From Saccharopolyspora shandongensis (GTDB taxonomy: Bacteria; Actinomycetota; Actinomycetes; Mycobacteriales; Pseudonocardiaceae): a DNA stretch of 64,000 nucleotides. The DNA is taken from the NCBI RefSeq assembly GCF_900106995.1, contig NZ_FNOK01000031.1, forward strand, positions 43,807 to 107,806. Reading direction: 5' to 3'. Position numbers and translations under genes: made by a program. Below the pieces are notes generated by a model. The model did not search any database. It was given only the letters and a program-made list of their open reading frames with translations, and was not told the DNA's origin. Below, piece by piece: positions 6,997 through 15,416 of the stretch; the first letter of the stretch is position 1; each line of letters begins with the position of its first letter.

Positions 6997-7716
6997 ATGA
7001 ACCAGATGCACACCAACTCCAGCGAGCCGGACACCGCCGACATCGTCCTGTTCACCGTCCACGACGACGGCGCGGCGCTGGCGTGGCCGAGGGCGCGGGC
7101 GCAGGTGCTGTTGGTCCAGCGGTCCTGGGACTCCGACGCCTACCCCGGTGCCTTGGCGCTGCCTGGTGGGTTCGTTGACGACGGCGAAACCTCGGTGCAG
7201 GCCGCGTACCGGGAGCTGCGGGAGGAAACCGGCCTGGAGGTGCCGACGTTGACCCGTGTCGGCCGTTACGACGCCCCAGGCCGTGACCCACGCGGCCCAG
7301 TGGTCAGCGAGGCGTTCACGACCGTCCTGTCGACCATGCCGCAGCCCACGGCCGGAGACGACGCGCGTGCCGCGTTCTGGGTGCCGCTGCACGAAGCGCT
7401 GAGCGTGCCGAAGGTCTTGGCCTTCGACCATCACCAGATCCTCACCGACGCCCACACCCTCGTCCGCGATCAGCTCAACCAGCGCTGCGGCTGGTCGACC
7501 GCGGCCGGCTGGGCGAGAGCTGAACGAGGAGGACGCGACATGACCAACGGCAACGAGTGGCACCTGCGCCGAAAGAAGTCGATGTGGGACGGCTCGGTTA
7601 CCACCTGGTGCGGCCTGCGCTTCGAGAGCGGCGAGCACGAGTCCGATTTCTGGCACCTGCCCGCCACCGGCGGGACCTGCCAGGCCTGCCAGGCCGCGAA
7701 GAGGACGGGGAAGTGA
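6997..7716 (+). CDS. NUDIX hydrolase with C-terminal extension
   Basis: 239 aa from ATG 6997, chosen for GGAGG 8 nt upstream. The NUDIX box is complete: GGFVDDGETSVQAAYRELRE followed by ETGLEV. The N-terminal half resembles ADP-ribose/nucleoside-diphosphate hydrolases (LPGGFVD, PVVSEAFTT). The last 58 residues, from the ATG at 7540, look like a different small protein with Trp and CxxC pairs. That ATG has its own GAGGAGG, and a stop (TGA at 7521) lies in another frame, so a frameshift may have joined two genes. Second NUDIX of the element. Confidence 0.75.
   Translation: MNQMHTNSSEPDTADIVLFTVHDDGAALAWPRARAQVLLVQRSWDSDAYPGALALPGGFVDDGETSVQAAYRELREETGLEVPTLTRVGRYDAPGRDPRGPVVSEAFTTVLSTMPQPTAGDDARAAFWVPLHEALSVPKVLAFDHHQILTDAHTLVRDQLNQRCGWSTAAGWARAERGGRDMTNGNEWHLRRKKSMWDGSVTTWCGLRFESGEHESDFWHLPATGGTCQACQAAKRTGK
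7540..7716 (+). CDS. Possible nested small protein with Cys pair
   Basis: 58 codons from ATG 7540, GAGGAGG about 7 nt upstream, same frame as the NUDIX gene. The product has several Trp/His, a central WCGL and a C-terminal CQACQ motif, suggesting metal binding. It is likely translated on its own; TGATG couples it to the next gene. Function unknown. Confidence 0.5.
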   Translation: MTNGNEWHLRRKKSMWDGSVTTWCGLRFESGEHESDFWHLPATGGTCQACQAAKRTGK

Positions 7717-8108
7717 TGAGCGAGAGGACGACCGTGGCCGTGAACGAGCCGACGTTGGCGACCTTCGAGGAGAAGACGGAGCACCTGCGGGTCGTCGCTG
7801 AGCGTGGCGCCGACGCCCGGAAGCGCCTGGGGGCGATCAGCGGCTGGCCGCAGCGCCGGGCGGTGCGGGTGCGCGCCGTGCAGGTGTGGAACGCCTTGAG
7901 CGTGCTGAAGACCGGCCCGCTCGGCTACCGCTCGGTGTGGGTGATGCATGACACCCCGTCGGATGGCGTGACCAGCAGCAACATCGGCCGCCCCACGCCG
8001 ACGATCTCCCGGTCCTGGGCGGAGGAGGTCCGCCGCACCTTCATCACGGCGTTCTGCACCGCGACCCCGGACACCCCGGCCCCCCGGATCAACGGCGACA
8101 CCAAGTAG
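7716..8108 (+). CDS. Hypothetical protein
   Basis: 130 aa from the ATG in TGATG (a GTG lies one codon earlier). Basic first half (RKRLGAISGWPQRRAVRVRAVQVW), no signal peptide or membrane segment, no family recognised. It is the last gene before a strong hairpin terminator at 8115-8159, so it seems to close the WhiB operon segment. Confidence 0.55.
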   Translation: MSERTTVAVNEPTLATFEEKTEHLRVVAERGADARKRLGAISGWPQRRAVRVRAVQVWNALSVLKTGPLGYRSVWVMHDTPSDGVTSSNIGRPTPTISRSWAEEVRRTFITAFCTATPDTPAPRINGDTK

Positions 8109-8114
8109 ACCCGC

Positions 8115-8159
8115 CCCGGCCCAGCAGCCCATTCCGCCAAGAACACCTGCTGGGCCGGG
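8115..8159 (+). terminator. Hairpin terminator, 13-bp stem
   Basis: 8115-8127 and 8147-8159 are exact reverse complements with a 19-nt loop, right after the stop of the 7716-8108 gene. Confidence 0.65.
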
Positions 8160-8192
8160 CTCCTCGATCCACCTGAACCAAGGAGAAATCCC

Positions 8193-8642
8193 ATGCTAAA
8201 GGCACAACCCCAGCTCGATGCGATCGAGCCGGAGTGGGCTGCTGCGGCGGTGCACGAGATCGGGCACGCCGTCGCCCACCAGCACGCGGGCCTGAAGGTC
8301 CGCAAGGTGCGGATCTGGAAGACCTGGTTCACCGGCGCGGTCCGGGGCCAGACCGACATCGCCGAGTCCTGGCTCCCGAACGAGCTGCTGCCCGGCTACT
8401 TGGTGGCGTGCATGGCCGGCCCCGAGGCCGAAATGCACTGGCGCGTCATCTCCGGGCACCGCGGCAAGACCGTCTCGCACGGCGACGACGTGGAATTCCG
8501 CCGCGTCGGAAAGGGAATCGACCTGTCCAAACGGGACGCCCGCATGCAGGCGCGGCGGCTGGTGGTCGAGGAGTGGGGCCGCATCGAGGTGCTGGCCGCC
8601 TGGCTGGCGGAGTCCGGATCGCTGCGAGGAGGTGCGCTGTGA
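8193..8642 (+). CDS. HExxH zinc-peptidase-like protein (second in element)
   Basis: 149 aa, ATG with AAGGAG upstream. AAVHEIGHAVAHQHAG places the zinc motif HEIGH at residues 21-25, in the style of M41 peptidases. PGYLVACMAGPEAEMHW further on resembles the conserved AG-rich helix that carries the third ligand Glu. No membrane or ATPase domain. It overlaps the next gene by GTGA. It is clearly related in motif to the 5665-6684 protein but much shorter. A role in processing an element protein is speculative. Confidence 0.7.
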   Translation: MLKAQPQLDAIEPEWAAAAVHEIGHAVAHQHAGLKVRKVRIWKTWFTGAVRGQTDIAESWLPNELLPGYLVACMAGPEAEMHWRVISGHRGKTVSHGDDVEFRRVGKGIDLSKRDARMQARRLVVEEWGRIEVLAAWLAESGSLRGGAL

Positions 8643-8902
8643 AGACCGTGGTGGAGGCTTTGCTGATCACGCTGGGGTTGCTGGTGCTCGGGGTCCGGTT
8701 CCTCTTCTTCGGGCTGTTCACCGCGGTGGTGCCGGCGGTGGGTCTGGTGGTGGCGGCGGTGGTGTCGGGTGCGGTGCGCACCGCCGTGCTGTGTGCGGTG
8801 TTCCCGCTGGTGGCGCTCGGCTACGTCGCGATCGCGGTGGCCGACGCCGCTGGGCATGTTGTTCCGGCTCCGCGCCGGCCGCGGCCGCTGGGGGTGGCGT
8901 GA
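8639..8902 (+). CDS. Small membrane protein
   Basis: 87 aa from the GTG overlapping the previous stop, GAGGAGG just upstream. Two or three hydrophobic helices (VEALLITLGLLVLGVRFLFF, TAVVPAVGLVVAAVV, AVLCAVFPLVALGYVAIAV) and a short Pro/Arg-rich cytosolic tail. It precedes the DUF2637 protein with TGATG coupling. Probably a Spd-type transfer/spread membrane protein, by position. Confidence 0.65.
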   Translation: MKTVVEALLITLGLLVLGVRFLFFGLFTAVVPAVGLVVAAVVSGAVRTAVLCAVFPLVALGYVAIAVADAAGHVVPAPRRPRPLGVA

Positions 8903-10005
8903 TGACGACGTTCTACGACCGCAAGGCCGAGCGGCTGGCGGCGGGCGGGCAGGCCCAGGCCACGAAGGCCGAGGCGGCGCTGAAGCTCGCCGAAGCGCAG
9001 GCCATTCTGATCGCGGCCAAGGGCAAGGAAGCGCGCGAGGCCAGCGAGGACAAGCGGAAGGCCGTCGACGCGAAGGCCAAGCGGCGCGGGCAGGCCGTGA
9101 AGGCCGCGCAGTCGTGGCTGGCCGGGCACGTGGTCGAGCTGGCGTTGAGCGTGGTCGTGGTGGTACCGGCGGTGATGGCCTGGACCGCCATGGCGAGCTT
9201 CGGTAACGAGGTGTTCGGGCCGGTCGGCTGGGGCCTGCCGCTGTTTTCCGAGGCGGCGATGTGGGCGTTCGCGTTCGCCGCCCACACCGCCCGCAAGAGC
9301 GAGACCCCGCGGCCGACCGGGTGGCTGCAGGCCGGGGTGTGGGTGTTCGCCGCGGTGGCGGCGGTCCTGAACTTCATCCACGGCTTGACCATGCGCGACG
9401 GTGGCGTGGGTGACGGGCTGGTGATGGCTGTGGTGGCCATCGGCGGGGTGGTGGCCCACCAGCTGATCACCGCGACCCCGACGCGAACCCGCCGCAGTCC
9501 GGCCGAACGTCGCGAGGCCCGCACCGGGCGCATCGCCGCCCGTCGGGTGACCCGGATGCAACGCGCTGCGGTGCGGCGCGCGGTCGGTGAGCTCGCGGCC
9601 GACGGCACGGTGCGTCTGCTCCACGCTCCCGGCACGGTCACCATGCGCGGGCGGTTGCGGTCCCGGCTGGTTCCCGCCACGGTCCCCGGACTCCTCCCGG
9701 CCGCCGTGGACACCGAGTTCGACGCCGAGCTTCGCGCCCTCCTGAACGAGGCACAGGAACCGGCGGGAACAGCAGAAACGGCAGATGCGCCCGGCCTGGA
9801 GGGAACCAACGGGACTCACCCGGATCTGCTGCCGCACCTGACCCGGGTTCGCCAGGCCATCACCGCCGGGCAGCTGCCCGCACGGCCAAGCCGTCGCAAG
9901 GTCCAAGCCTTCCTCGGCATCCGCGCCGAGACCGCGCAGGACGTCATCCGAGCCCTGCGTGACGAAGGGGACGGCGGCAGCTCCGCAACCCCCGTCCCCG
10001 CCTGA
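8902..10005 (+). CDS. DUF2637-type membrane protein (SpdB-like)
   Basis: 367 aa from ATG 8902 (GTG one codon earlier). Residues about 8-65 are a highly charged Ala/Lys/Glu coiled coil; then four hydrophobic segments (about 75-180, including VVELALSVVVVVPAVMAWT and VWVFAAVAAVLNFIHGL) match the DUF2637 layout. The soluble C-terminal half ends in a helix-turn-helix-like stretch (PSRRKVQAFLGIRAETAQDVIRAL). DUF2637 proteins accompany the TraB translocase in actinomycete plasmids and AICEs and are thought to help intramycelial spread. It is followed by a terminator and then the FtsK gene. Confidence 0.8.
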   Translation: MTTFYDRKAERLAAGGQAQATKAEAALKLAEAQAILIAAKGKEAREASEDKRKAVDAKAKRRGQAVKAAQSWLAGHVVELALSVVVVVPAVMAWTAMASFGNEVFGPVGWGLPLFSEAAMWAFAFAAHTARKSETPRPTGWLQAGVWVFAAVAAVLNFIHGLTMRDGGVGDGLVMAVVAIGGVVAHQLITATPTRTRRSPAERREARTGRIAARRVTRMQRAAVRRAVGELAADGTVRLLHAPGTVTMRGRLRSRLVPATVPGLLPAAVDTEFDAELRALLNEAQEPAGTAETADAPGLEGTNGTHPDLLPHLTRVRQAITAGQLPARPSRRKVQAFLGIRAETAQDVIRALRDEGDGGSSATPVPA

Positions 10006-10025
10006 CCCACCCCTGAAACACGCAA

Positions 10026-10060
10026 CGGCCCCGCCGCGCCACGGCGGTGGGGCGGGGCCG
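10026..10060 (+). terminator. Hairpin terminator, 10-bp stem
   Basis: 10026-10035 pairs exactly with 10051-10060. It lies 20 nt after the DUF2637 stop and before the FtsK/TraB gene, so the latter may have its own promoter. Confidence 0.6.
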
Positions 10061-10107
10061 ACCTATCCCTTCTTCCGCCTGGCGACACCGCCGAGAGGTG
10101 AACCGAC

Positions 10108-12321
10108 ATGATGCCGCACGAGGAACACGCCATGGGTGAGGTGATCCGATTCCCTCACCGCACCACCACCGACACCGAACAGTCCGACGGCCAGGTTGTG
10201 CGGGCGGTCGCTGAACGCATCGACCCGGACGAGGTCACCGCGGAGGAGTCCGGTAGCCCGTCGCCCGAGCTGGCCGAGCGTCCTAGGCGGGTCCCGCCGG
10301 CGTTGGCAGGGAAGGCTAAGAAGGCCGCTCGGGAGGCGCTGCCGGTCGGTAAGCAGGCGGTCAAGTTCACCGCCCGCCACGGCTACTACCTGGCCGGTGG
10401 CGCGTTCGACACCATGAGCAGCGTCTACGGGCGGTGGACCGGGCGGGACATCGATGCCCAGATCGCCGCTGCTCAGGCCGCTGGCGAGTACGGAACGGCT
10501 GCGGTGTTGATGCAGCAGCGCACCGAGAACCGCAAGCTGTTCCTGGAGCGGCTGCAGGTGTGGGGGAAGTTCCTGATCCGCGTGCCGCTGATCCTGGCGG
10601 GCCTGTCCGGGGTGGTGCTGGCCATCACGCTGATCACCTCGGTCGTGGCCTTCATCCGTCCCGACGGGATGACCTTCGAAGACGTCTGGATCGGCCTGTT
10701 CGACGCACTGGCCGCCGGGTTCGACTTCGTGGTGTGGGCTGGGTCGTGGGCGCCGTGGGTGGGGCTTGCGGTGGCGCTGGGGGTGCTGGTCAAGGGCTAC
10801 AACACTCGCCGGACGCTGGCCGACGCGCCCGCATGGATCGCGCCGGAGAACACGACACCGTCTGACCGAGACGTTGTGCCTGATGAGGGCGCCATCCTCA
10901 ACGCGCTGAAGCACCTCGGCTTCGCGCCGTTGACCAAGGCCATCGTCAAGGACAACTGGGTTCCGCGCTGGGTGTCCCCGACGACCCGAGTCGGCAAGGG
11001 CTACCACACCCAGTTGATGCTGCCGGAACAAGTCACGGTCGAAGAGATCGCCAAGCGCAAGGACGTGCTGGCGCACAACCTGCTGCGCAAGCCGGTGGAG
11101 GTGTGGCCGACCGAACCGAAGGACCAGGCCGGGGTGCTGGACCTGTGGGTGGCTGACCAGGGCATTCTCACCAAGCCCGTGGACCCGTGGCCGCTGCTGG
11201 AAGACGGCACGGTCGACTACTTCAAGGGTGTCCCGGTCGCAGTCGACGCACGCGGCGACCTGGTCACCGGCCGGTTGATGGCCGCTAACTACCTGATCGC
11301 CGGAATCATGGGATCGGGCAAGTCGTCGCTGGTCATCGCGTTGTTGCTAGGCGCGATGCTGGACCCGCTGGCCGACATCGACGTCCACGTCCTGGCCTAC
11401 AACGTCGACTACGACCCGATGAAGCCGCGTTTGCGGACGCTGGTCAAGGGCGACGACGAAGAGCACATCGAGGCCGCGATGGAGACGCTTCGTGCGCTGG
11501 TCAGCGAGGTTTCCGAGCGTGGCCGGATCTTGGAGGACCTCGGCGGTGAAGAGGCCAAGGTGACCCGCGACCTGGCGAAGCGGGACAAGCGTCTGCGTCC
11601 CCGCGTGGTCGTCTTCGACGAGGTCCACGAGCTGTTCACACACAGCAAGCACGGCAAGGAAGCCAAAGAACTGGCGTTGAAGGTCACCAAGAAGGCCCGC
11701 AAGACCGCGATCACGATGCTGTGGATCACGCCGGACGCCGACGCCAACTCGTTGCCGCGTGGCATCTCCAAGACCGCGTCGAACCGGGTGGCGTACGCGA
11801 TCAATGACCACCAGGGCAACGACGCGATCTTGGGGACGGGGATGCACAAGCGCGGCTACTCGGCCACCACGCTCGTTGCGGGAGAGGACATCGGGACCGC
11901 GATGGCCGCTGGTTTCGCCAAGGTCCCGGGCCTGATCAGGTCGTTCCACATCCGCAAGGAAAAGGGCATCGATGAGGTGACCCCGGTCGTGCAGCGAGCC
12001 CTGGCCCTGCGTGAAGGCCAGCAGCCCCCCGCCACCGGCGTGGCCCCGGCCGAGGACGAGCAGGCCGACCCGCTGGCCGATATCGCCACCGTGCTCGGCG
12101 ACACCCCACGAATGCGCACCCAAGAGGTCCTGCAACGGCTGACCGAGCACAACCCCGCCGTCTACCGGGGCTGGACCTTCGCCGACCTGCGCGCCCTCCT
12201 GCGCGAGGCCGACGCCGAGCCCTACAAGTCCGGCGGCAACATGGTCGTTTCCGCCGACGCCGTCCACCAAGCCATCACCGAGCGTGACAACGAGACGGAT
12301 CTCGACGAGTCCGGCGAGTAA
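10108..12321 (+). CDS. traB: FtsK/SpoIIIE-type DNA translocase (TraB-like conjugation protein)
   Basis: 737 aa. After a charged N-terminus there are two membrane segments (about 155-185 and 205-230), then a cytoplasmic motor with Walker A GIMGSGKS at 399-406 and Walker B VVVFDE at 500-505. The C-terminal about 60 residues form a probable winged helix (TQEVLQRLTEHNP...FADLRALL), like the gamma domain that reads specific DNA repeats. Single FtsK-like proteins of this kind move double-stranded DNA between mycelia in actinomycete conjugation. Three in-frame starts exist (10108, 10111, 10132). Symbol given by analogy. Confidence 0.9.
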   Translation: MMPHEEHAMGEVIRFPHRTTTDTEQSDGQVVRAVAERIDPDEVTAEESGSPSPELAERPRRVPPALAGKAKKAAREALPVGKQAVKFTARHGYYLAGGAFDTMSSVYGRWTGRDIDAQIAAAQAAGEYGTAAVLMQQRTENRKLFLERLQVWGKFLIRVPLILAGLSGVVLAITLITSVVAFIRPDGMTFEDVWIGLFDALAAGFDFVVWAGSWAPWVGLAVALGVLVKGYNTRRTLADAPAWIAPENTTPSDRDVVPDEGAILNALKHLGFAPLTKAIVKDNWVPRWVSPTTRVGKGYHTQLMLPEQVTVEEIAKRKDVLAHNLLRKPVEVWPTEPKDQAGVLDLWVADQGILTKPVDPWPLLEDGTVDYFKGVPVAVDARGDLVTGRLMAANYLIAGIMGSGKSSLVIALLLGAMLDPLADIDVHVLAYNVDYDPMKPRLRTLVKGDDEEHIEAAMETLRALVSEVSERGRILEDLGGEEAKVTRDLAKRDKRLRPRVVVFDEVHELFTHSKHGKEAKELALKVTKKARKTAITMLWITPDADANSLPRGISKTASNRVAYAINDHQGNDAILGTGMHKRGYSATTLVAGEDIGTAMAAGFAKVPGLIRSFHIRKEKGIDEVTPVVQRALALREGQQPPATGVAPAEDEQADPLADIATVLGDTPRMRTQEVLQRLTEHNPAVYRGWTFADLRALLREADAEPYKSGGNMVVSADAVHQAITERDNETDLDESGE

Positions 12322-12540
12322 GGGAGCCGCCGGGGAGCCGGGGAGTTCTCCCTAACCCCCTCCCCGAACCCTCCCTCCCCAACACCACCAGCAACAACCC
12401 CCGCAAGGGAGGCAGCGGGGACGCGCGCCCAAAACCGGGCCAGAACCAGCAAAAACACGCCCGTGACACCGGCCGCTCCACCTCCCTCCCTCCTGTCGCC
12501 ACACCCACATTCGACTACACACAGTTACATTGGAGTTCGC
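12322..12540. other. 219-bp non-coding stretch after the translocase; possible clt
   Basis: No gene is supported. The plus strand is strikingly C/A-rich after 12350. It starts with two copies of GGGAGCCG (12322-12329, 12333-12340) and a small palindrome GGGAG-TT-CTCCC (12341-12352), which may end traB transcription. In related plasmids the clt transfer locus with short repeats lies near traB; placing it here is speculative. Confidence 0.3.
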
Positions 12541-12762
12541 GTGACCCTGCTGCACATCGTCGTCTTCACCGCGCTCGCCACCGCCGGCTACCTCGGCACC
12601 TGCGTGCTGTGGCCGTACAAGGTCTGCCGCACGTGCCAGGGCCGCGGCCAGCTTCGCGCCCGCCTCGTCGGCATCCGCTACTGCCCAACCTGCACCGGCA
12701 CGGGACTCCGCTTACGGGTCGGCCGCCGAGCCATCGACGCCGCCCGCCGCCGAAACCGCTGA
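12541..12762 (+). CDS. Small membrane-anchored CxxC zinc-finger protein
   Basis: 73 aa from GTG 12541 with TTGGAG upstream. One N-terminal membrane helix (LLHIVVFTALATAGYLGTCVLW) is followed by two CxxCxGxG-like motifs (CRTCQGRGQ and CPTCTGTGL), as in the DnaJ zinc finger, and a basic tail. A small membrane-attached zinc protein; function unknown. It lies 20 nt before the next gene. Confidence 0.65.
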   Translation: MTLLHIVVFTALATAGYLGTCVLWPYKVCRTCQGRGQLRARLVGIRYCPTCTGTGLRLRVGRRAIDAARRRNR

Positions 12763-12782
12763 CTCCCGAAGGGAGAACCACG

Positions 12783-13634
12783 ATGCACACGCCCACCACC
12801 ACGACCATCACCGAGACCGAGTACGCCTTCGGCCCGCGCCGGGCACCGCGCTCGGTGCACGGCATCGCCGAGCCCACCCCGATCCCGGGGCTGGTCGTGA
12901 CCCCGCAGATCGAGCCCGACTACCGCACCGGGCAGTGGCGCTTCACCGGCGGGTGGTGCGTCCGGCACGCCACCTCGGGTGTCCTGGTGCTCGCCTGCCG
13001 GGGCGCCGGCCTGGGCCACGCTCGTGAAGCCGTCGAGCTGCTGGCCCGCGGCTGGGTCAACTGGACCCGGCCCGCCGAGGTGCTTTCCGCCGACCCGTTG
13101 GCGCTCGACGTACAACGCGAAACCAGCAGGCACGTGGGGGCCGCGATCCGCGAGGACCGCCCGGTGCTGCTGCACACGACGAGCTGGCGGCAGGTTCCGC
13201 CGCCGTGGCTGGTCGACATCACCCACGCCGACGGCGAGTGGATCGAGAGCTACTACTGCCCGAGCTACGACTCGGCCGAACGCCTCACGATCGAGCTCGG
13301 CCGCGACCTCGGACTGCTCGCCGGAGTGCGCAAGGAAGTCACGATCAGCCGCCTGCCCGATCCGCTGTGGGAGCTGCACTGCGCCCGCCGCGGCTGCGAC
13401 AGCGTCCTGCTTGACGACGAGTACGAGGAACCGGAGCACGACGCCGACCGCCAGGTGCTGGTCACCGTCGCCGAAGGACAGCGCTGGCGGCAGCTCGACG
13501 CCCGCCGATTGCTGTGCCGCACCTGCAACCCCTTGTTCCGGGGCGCCACGCCCGACGGGATCTGCCCCGAGTGCGACAGCCAGGGCACTCCGAACGGCTG
13601 CGCGTTGTGCCGCCTGGTCGACGGCAGCGACTGA
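12783..13634 (+). CDS. Hypothetical protein with zinc-finger-like Cys pairs
   Basis: 283 aa from ATG 12783 with GGGAGAA upstream. No catalytic motif recognised. The middle is an alpha/beta-looking segment; the C-terminal 60 residues carry several Cys pairs (CRTCNPLF, CPECDSQG, CALCRLV), suggesting one or two zinc sites. It sits between the transfer and methylation genes. I cannot assign a role. Confidence 0.6.
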   Translation: MHTPTTTTITETEYAFGPRRAPRSVHGIAEPTPIPGLVVTPQIEPDYRTGQWRFTGGWCVRHATSGVLVLACRGAGLGHAREAVELLARGWVNWTRPAEVLSADPLALDVQRETSRHVGAAIREDRPVLLHTTSWRQVPPPWLVDITHADGEWIESYYCPSYDSAERLTIELGRDLGLLAGVRKEVTISRLPDPLWELHCARRGCDSVLLDDEYEEPEHDADRQVLVTVAEGQRWRQLDARRLLCRTCNPLFRGATPDGICPECDSQGTPNGCALCRLVDGSD

Positions 13635-13719
13635 GCCTCGAAACCCAAGCCCTGCAAGGAAAGGACGTTGCACTCCGCAGGGCAGCACGGCCCGAGCAGT
13701 GACGACTTGAGGAGGATTG

Positions 13720-15189
13720 ATGCTGACCATCACCGATTTGTTCTGCGGGGCCGGTGGTTCCGCGCTGGGCGCGACCGCGGTGCCTGGGCTTGAGTTGCGG
13801 ATGGCCGCGAACCACTGGCAGACCGCCGTTGATTCCCACCAGGCCAATTTTCCCGACGCCGACCACGCTTGCGCGGACATCTCCCAGGTCAACGTCCGCC
13901 GCTTCCCGACCACGGATCTGCTGTGGGCCAGTCCCGAGTGCACGAACCATTCCATCGCCCAGGGCCGGAAGAGGTGGGAGCAGCCGGATCTGTTCGGCGA
14001 GACCCTGCCTTTGGAGGCCGCCGAGCGCAGCCGGGCGACGATGTGGGATGTCCCGCGTTTCGCCGAGTCCCATCACTACCGGGCGATCGTGGTGGAGAAC
14101 GTGGTGGACGCCGTGCGGTGGTCGATGTGGCCGGCGTGGCTGCACGCCATGTCGTGCTTGGGTTACCGGCACCAGGTCGTGATGCTCAACTCGATGCACG
14201 CCCCCGCTGTGGCCGCCCCGCGTGCCCCGCAGAGCCGGGATCGCTTGTATGTGGTGTTTTCGCGTGAGGGCGACCCGGTTCCGGAGGTGACGCCTCGCCC
14301 GCTGGCGTGGTGCCAGGACTGCGGGCGGGACGTCGAGGCGGTGCAGTCCTGGAAGAAGCCGGACAAGCCCTGGGGCCGGTACAAGGCGCAGTACGTCTAC
14401 CGGTGCCCGCGTAGCGAGTGCCGCCGCCGCATCGTCGAGCCCTACGCCCTGCCCGCGGCGGCGGCGATCGACTGGACCCTTCAGGGGCAGCGCATCGGCG
14501 ACCGGACCGCACCGCTGAAACCGGCGACGCTGCGCCGGATCGAGGCCGGGTTGGAGAAGTTCGCGGTCATGCCGCAGCTGGTGCCCGCCGGCGGCACCTG
14601 GAACCTGACGAGCTCGCCGGTCGATGTGCCGATGCGGGCCCGCACGACCCGCGAGACCGAGGGTCTGCTGGTGCCGGTCGAGGGCCGCACCGGGAAGGAA
14701 GCCCGCCCGGCCTCGTGGCCGTTGCGGACCCAGACCACCCGGCTGGAGACCGCGCTGGTGGTGCCCTACTACCGCACCGGTACCGCCCGGCCCACCGCCG
14801 AACCGCTGCCGACCGTCACTAGCCACGACCGGCATGGGCTGGCGTTCATCGCCGAACTCCGGGGTGGCGGGTCGACGGCCCGCCCGGTGCGCGATCCGCT
14901 GGCGACGGTCACCGCCGCCGGGAATCACCACGGACTCGTCGAGCCCCAGCCGGCCGCCGATGTGCCGCCGCAGCGGGCGCGGGTGGAGGACTGCAGGTTC
15001 CGGATGCTCACGCCCGCCGAGATCCAGTCCGCCATGGCCTTCCGGGACGACTACCAGGTTCTCGGCACCCGTCGCGAACAGGTGCGTCAGCTCGGCAACG
15101 CCGTCACCCCACCCGCCGCCGAGTTCTTGCTGGGCGCCGTCGCCCGCGCCCTCGGCCACACCGCCACCACCTCGAAGGAGGCCGCGTGA
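13720..15189 (+). CDS. C5 cytosine DNA methyltransferase (orphan)
   Basis: 489 aa from ATG 13720, GAGGAGG upstream. Motif I DLFCGAGGS (6-14), motif IV catalytic Cys74 in SPECTNHS (the usual PPC is PEC here), motif VI ENV (126-128), motif VIII QSRDRLY (171-177) and motif X QLGNAVTPP (458-466) are in the standard order. Between VIII and the target-recognition part lies an unusual Cys pair insert, C198-x2-C201 and C229-x4-C234, resembling a zinc ribbon. No restriction endonuclease is nearby, so it likely protects the element on entry or marks its DNA. Coupled by TGATG to the next gene. Confidence 0.88.
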   Translation: MLTITDLFCGAGGSALGATAVPGLELRMAANHWQTAVDSHQANFPDADHACADISQVNVRRFPTTDLLWASPECTNHSIAQGRKRWEQPDLFGETLPLEAAERSRATMWDVPRFAESHHYRAIVVENVVDAVRWSMWPAWLHAMSCLGYRHQVVMLNSMHAPAVAAPRAPQSRDRLYVVFSREGDPVPEVTPRPLAWCQDCGRDVEAVQSWKKPDKPWGRYKAQYVYRCPRSECRRRIVEPYALPAAAAIDWTLQGQRIGDRTAPLKPATLRRIEAGLEKFAVMPQLVPAGGTWNLTSSPVDVPMRARTTRETEGLLVPVEGRTGKEARPASWPLRTQTTRLETALVVPYYRTGTARPTAEPLPTVTSHDRHGLAFIAELRGGGSTARPVRDPLATVTAAGNHHGLVEPQPAADVPPQRARVEDCRFRMLTPAEIQSAMAFRDDYQVLGTRREQVRQLGNAVTPPAAEFLLGAVARALGHTATTSKEAA

Positions 15190-15416
15190 TGAGTACCCGA
15201 TCCAGCCGTCTCGCCGAATGGTTCACCACCGGAAGGGCGTCGTGGGCGTGCCGGGAGTGCCGTTCGCCGATCCGGCGCGTGCCCGCCGATCCGAGGGTGT
15301 GGGTGCACGCCACCACCGGTCTGCGGCGCTGCACCACCGGCGAGGACGTGACCGTGGCATGGCCCGTCGCCGACCCGGGGTGCTCGCCCCACCCGAACCG
15401 GATGGAGGTCGCGTGA
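15189..15416 (+). CDS. Small Cys-containing hypothetical protein
   Basis: 75 aa from the ATG in TGATG (a GTG precedes). Contains ACRECRSP and two later Cys, perhaps one zinc site. It is sandwiched, with stop/start overlaps on both sides, between the methyltransferase and the sliding-clamp gene, so it is likely co-translated with them. No family recognised. Confidence 0.55.
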   Translation: MSTRSSRLAEWFTTGRASWACRECRSPIRRVPADPRVWVHATTGLRRCTTGEDVTVAWPVADPGCSPHPNRMEVA

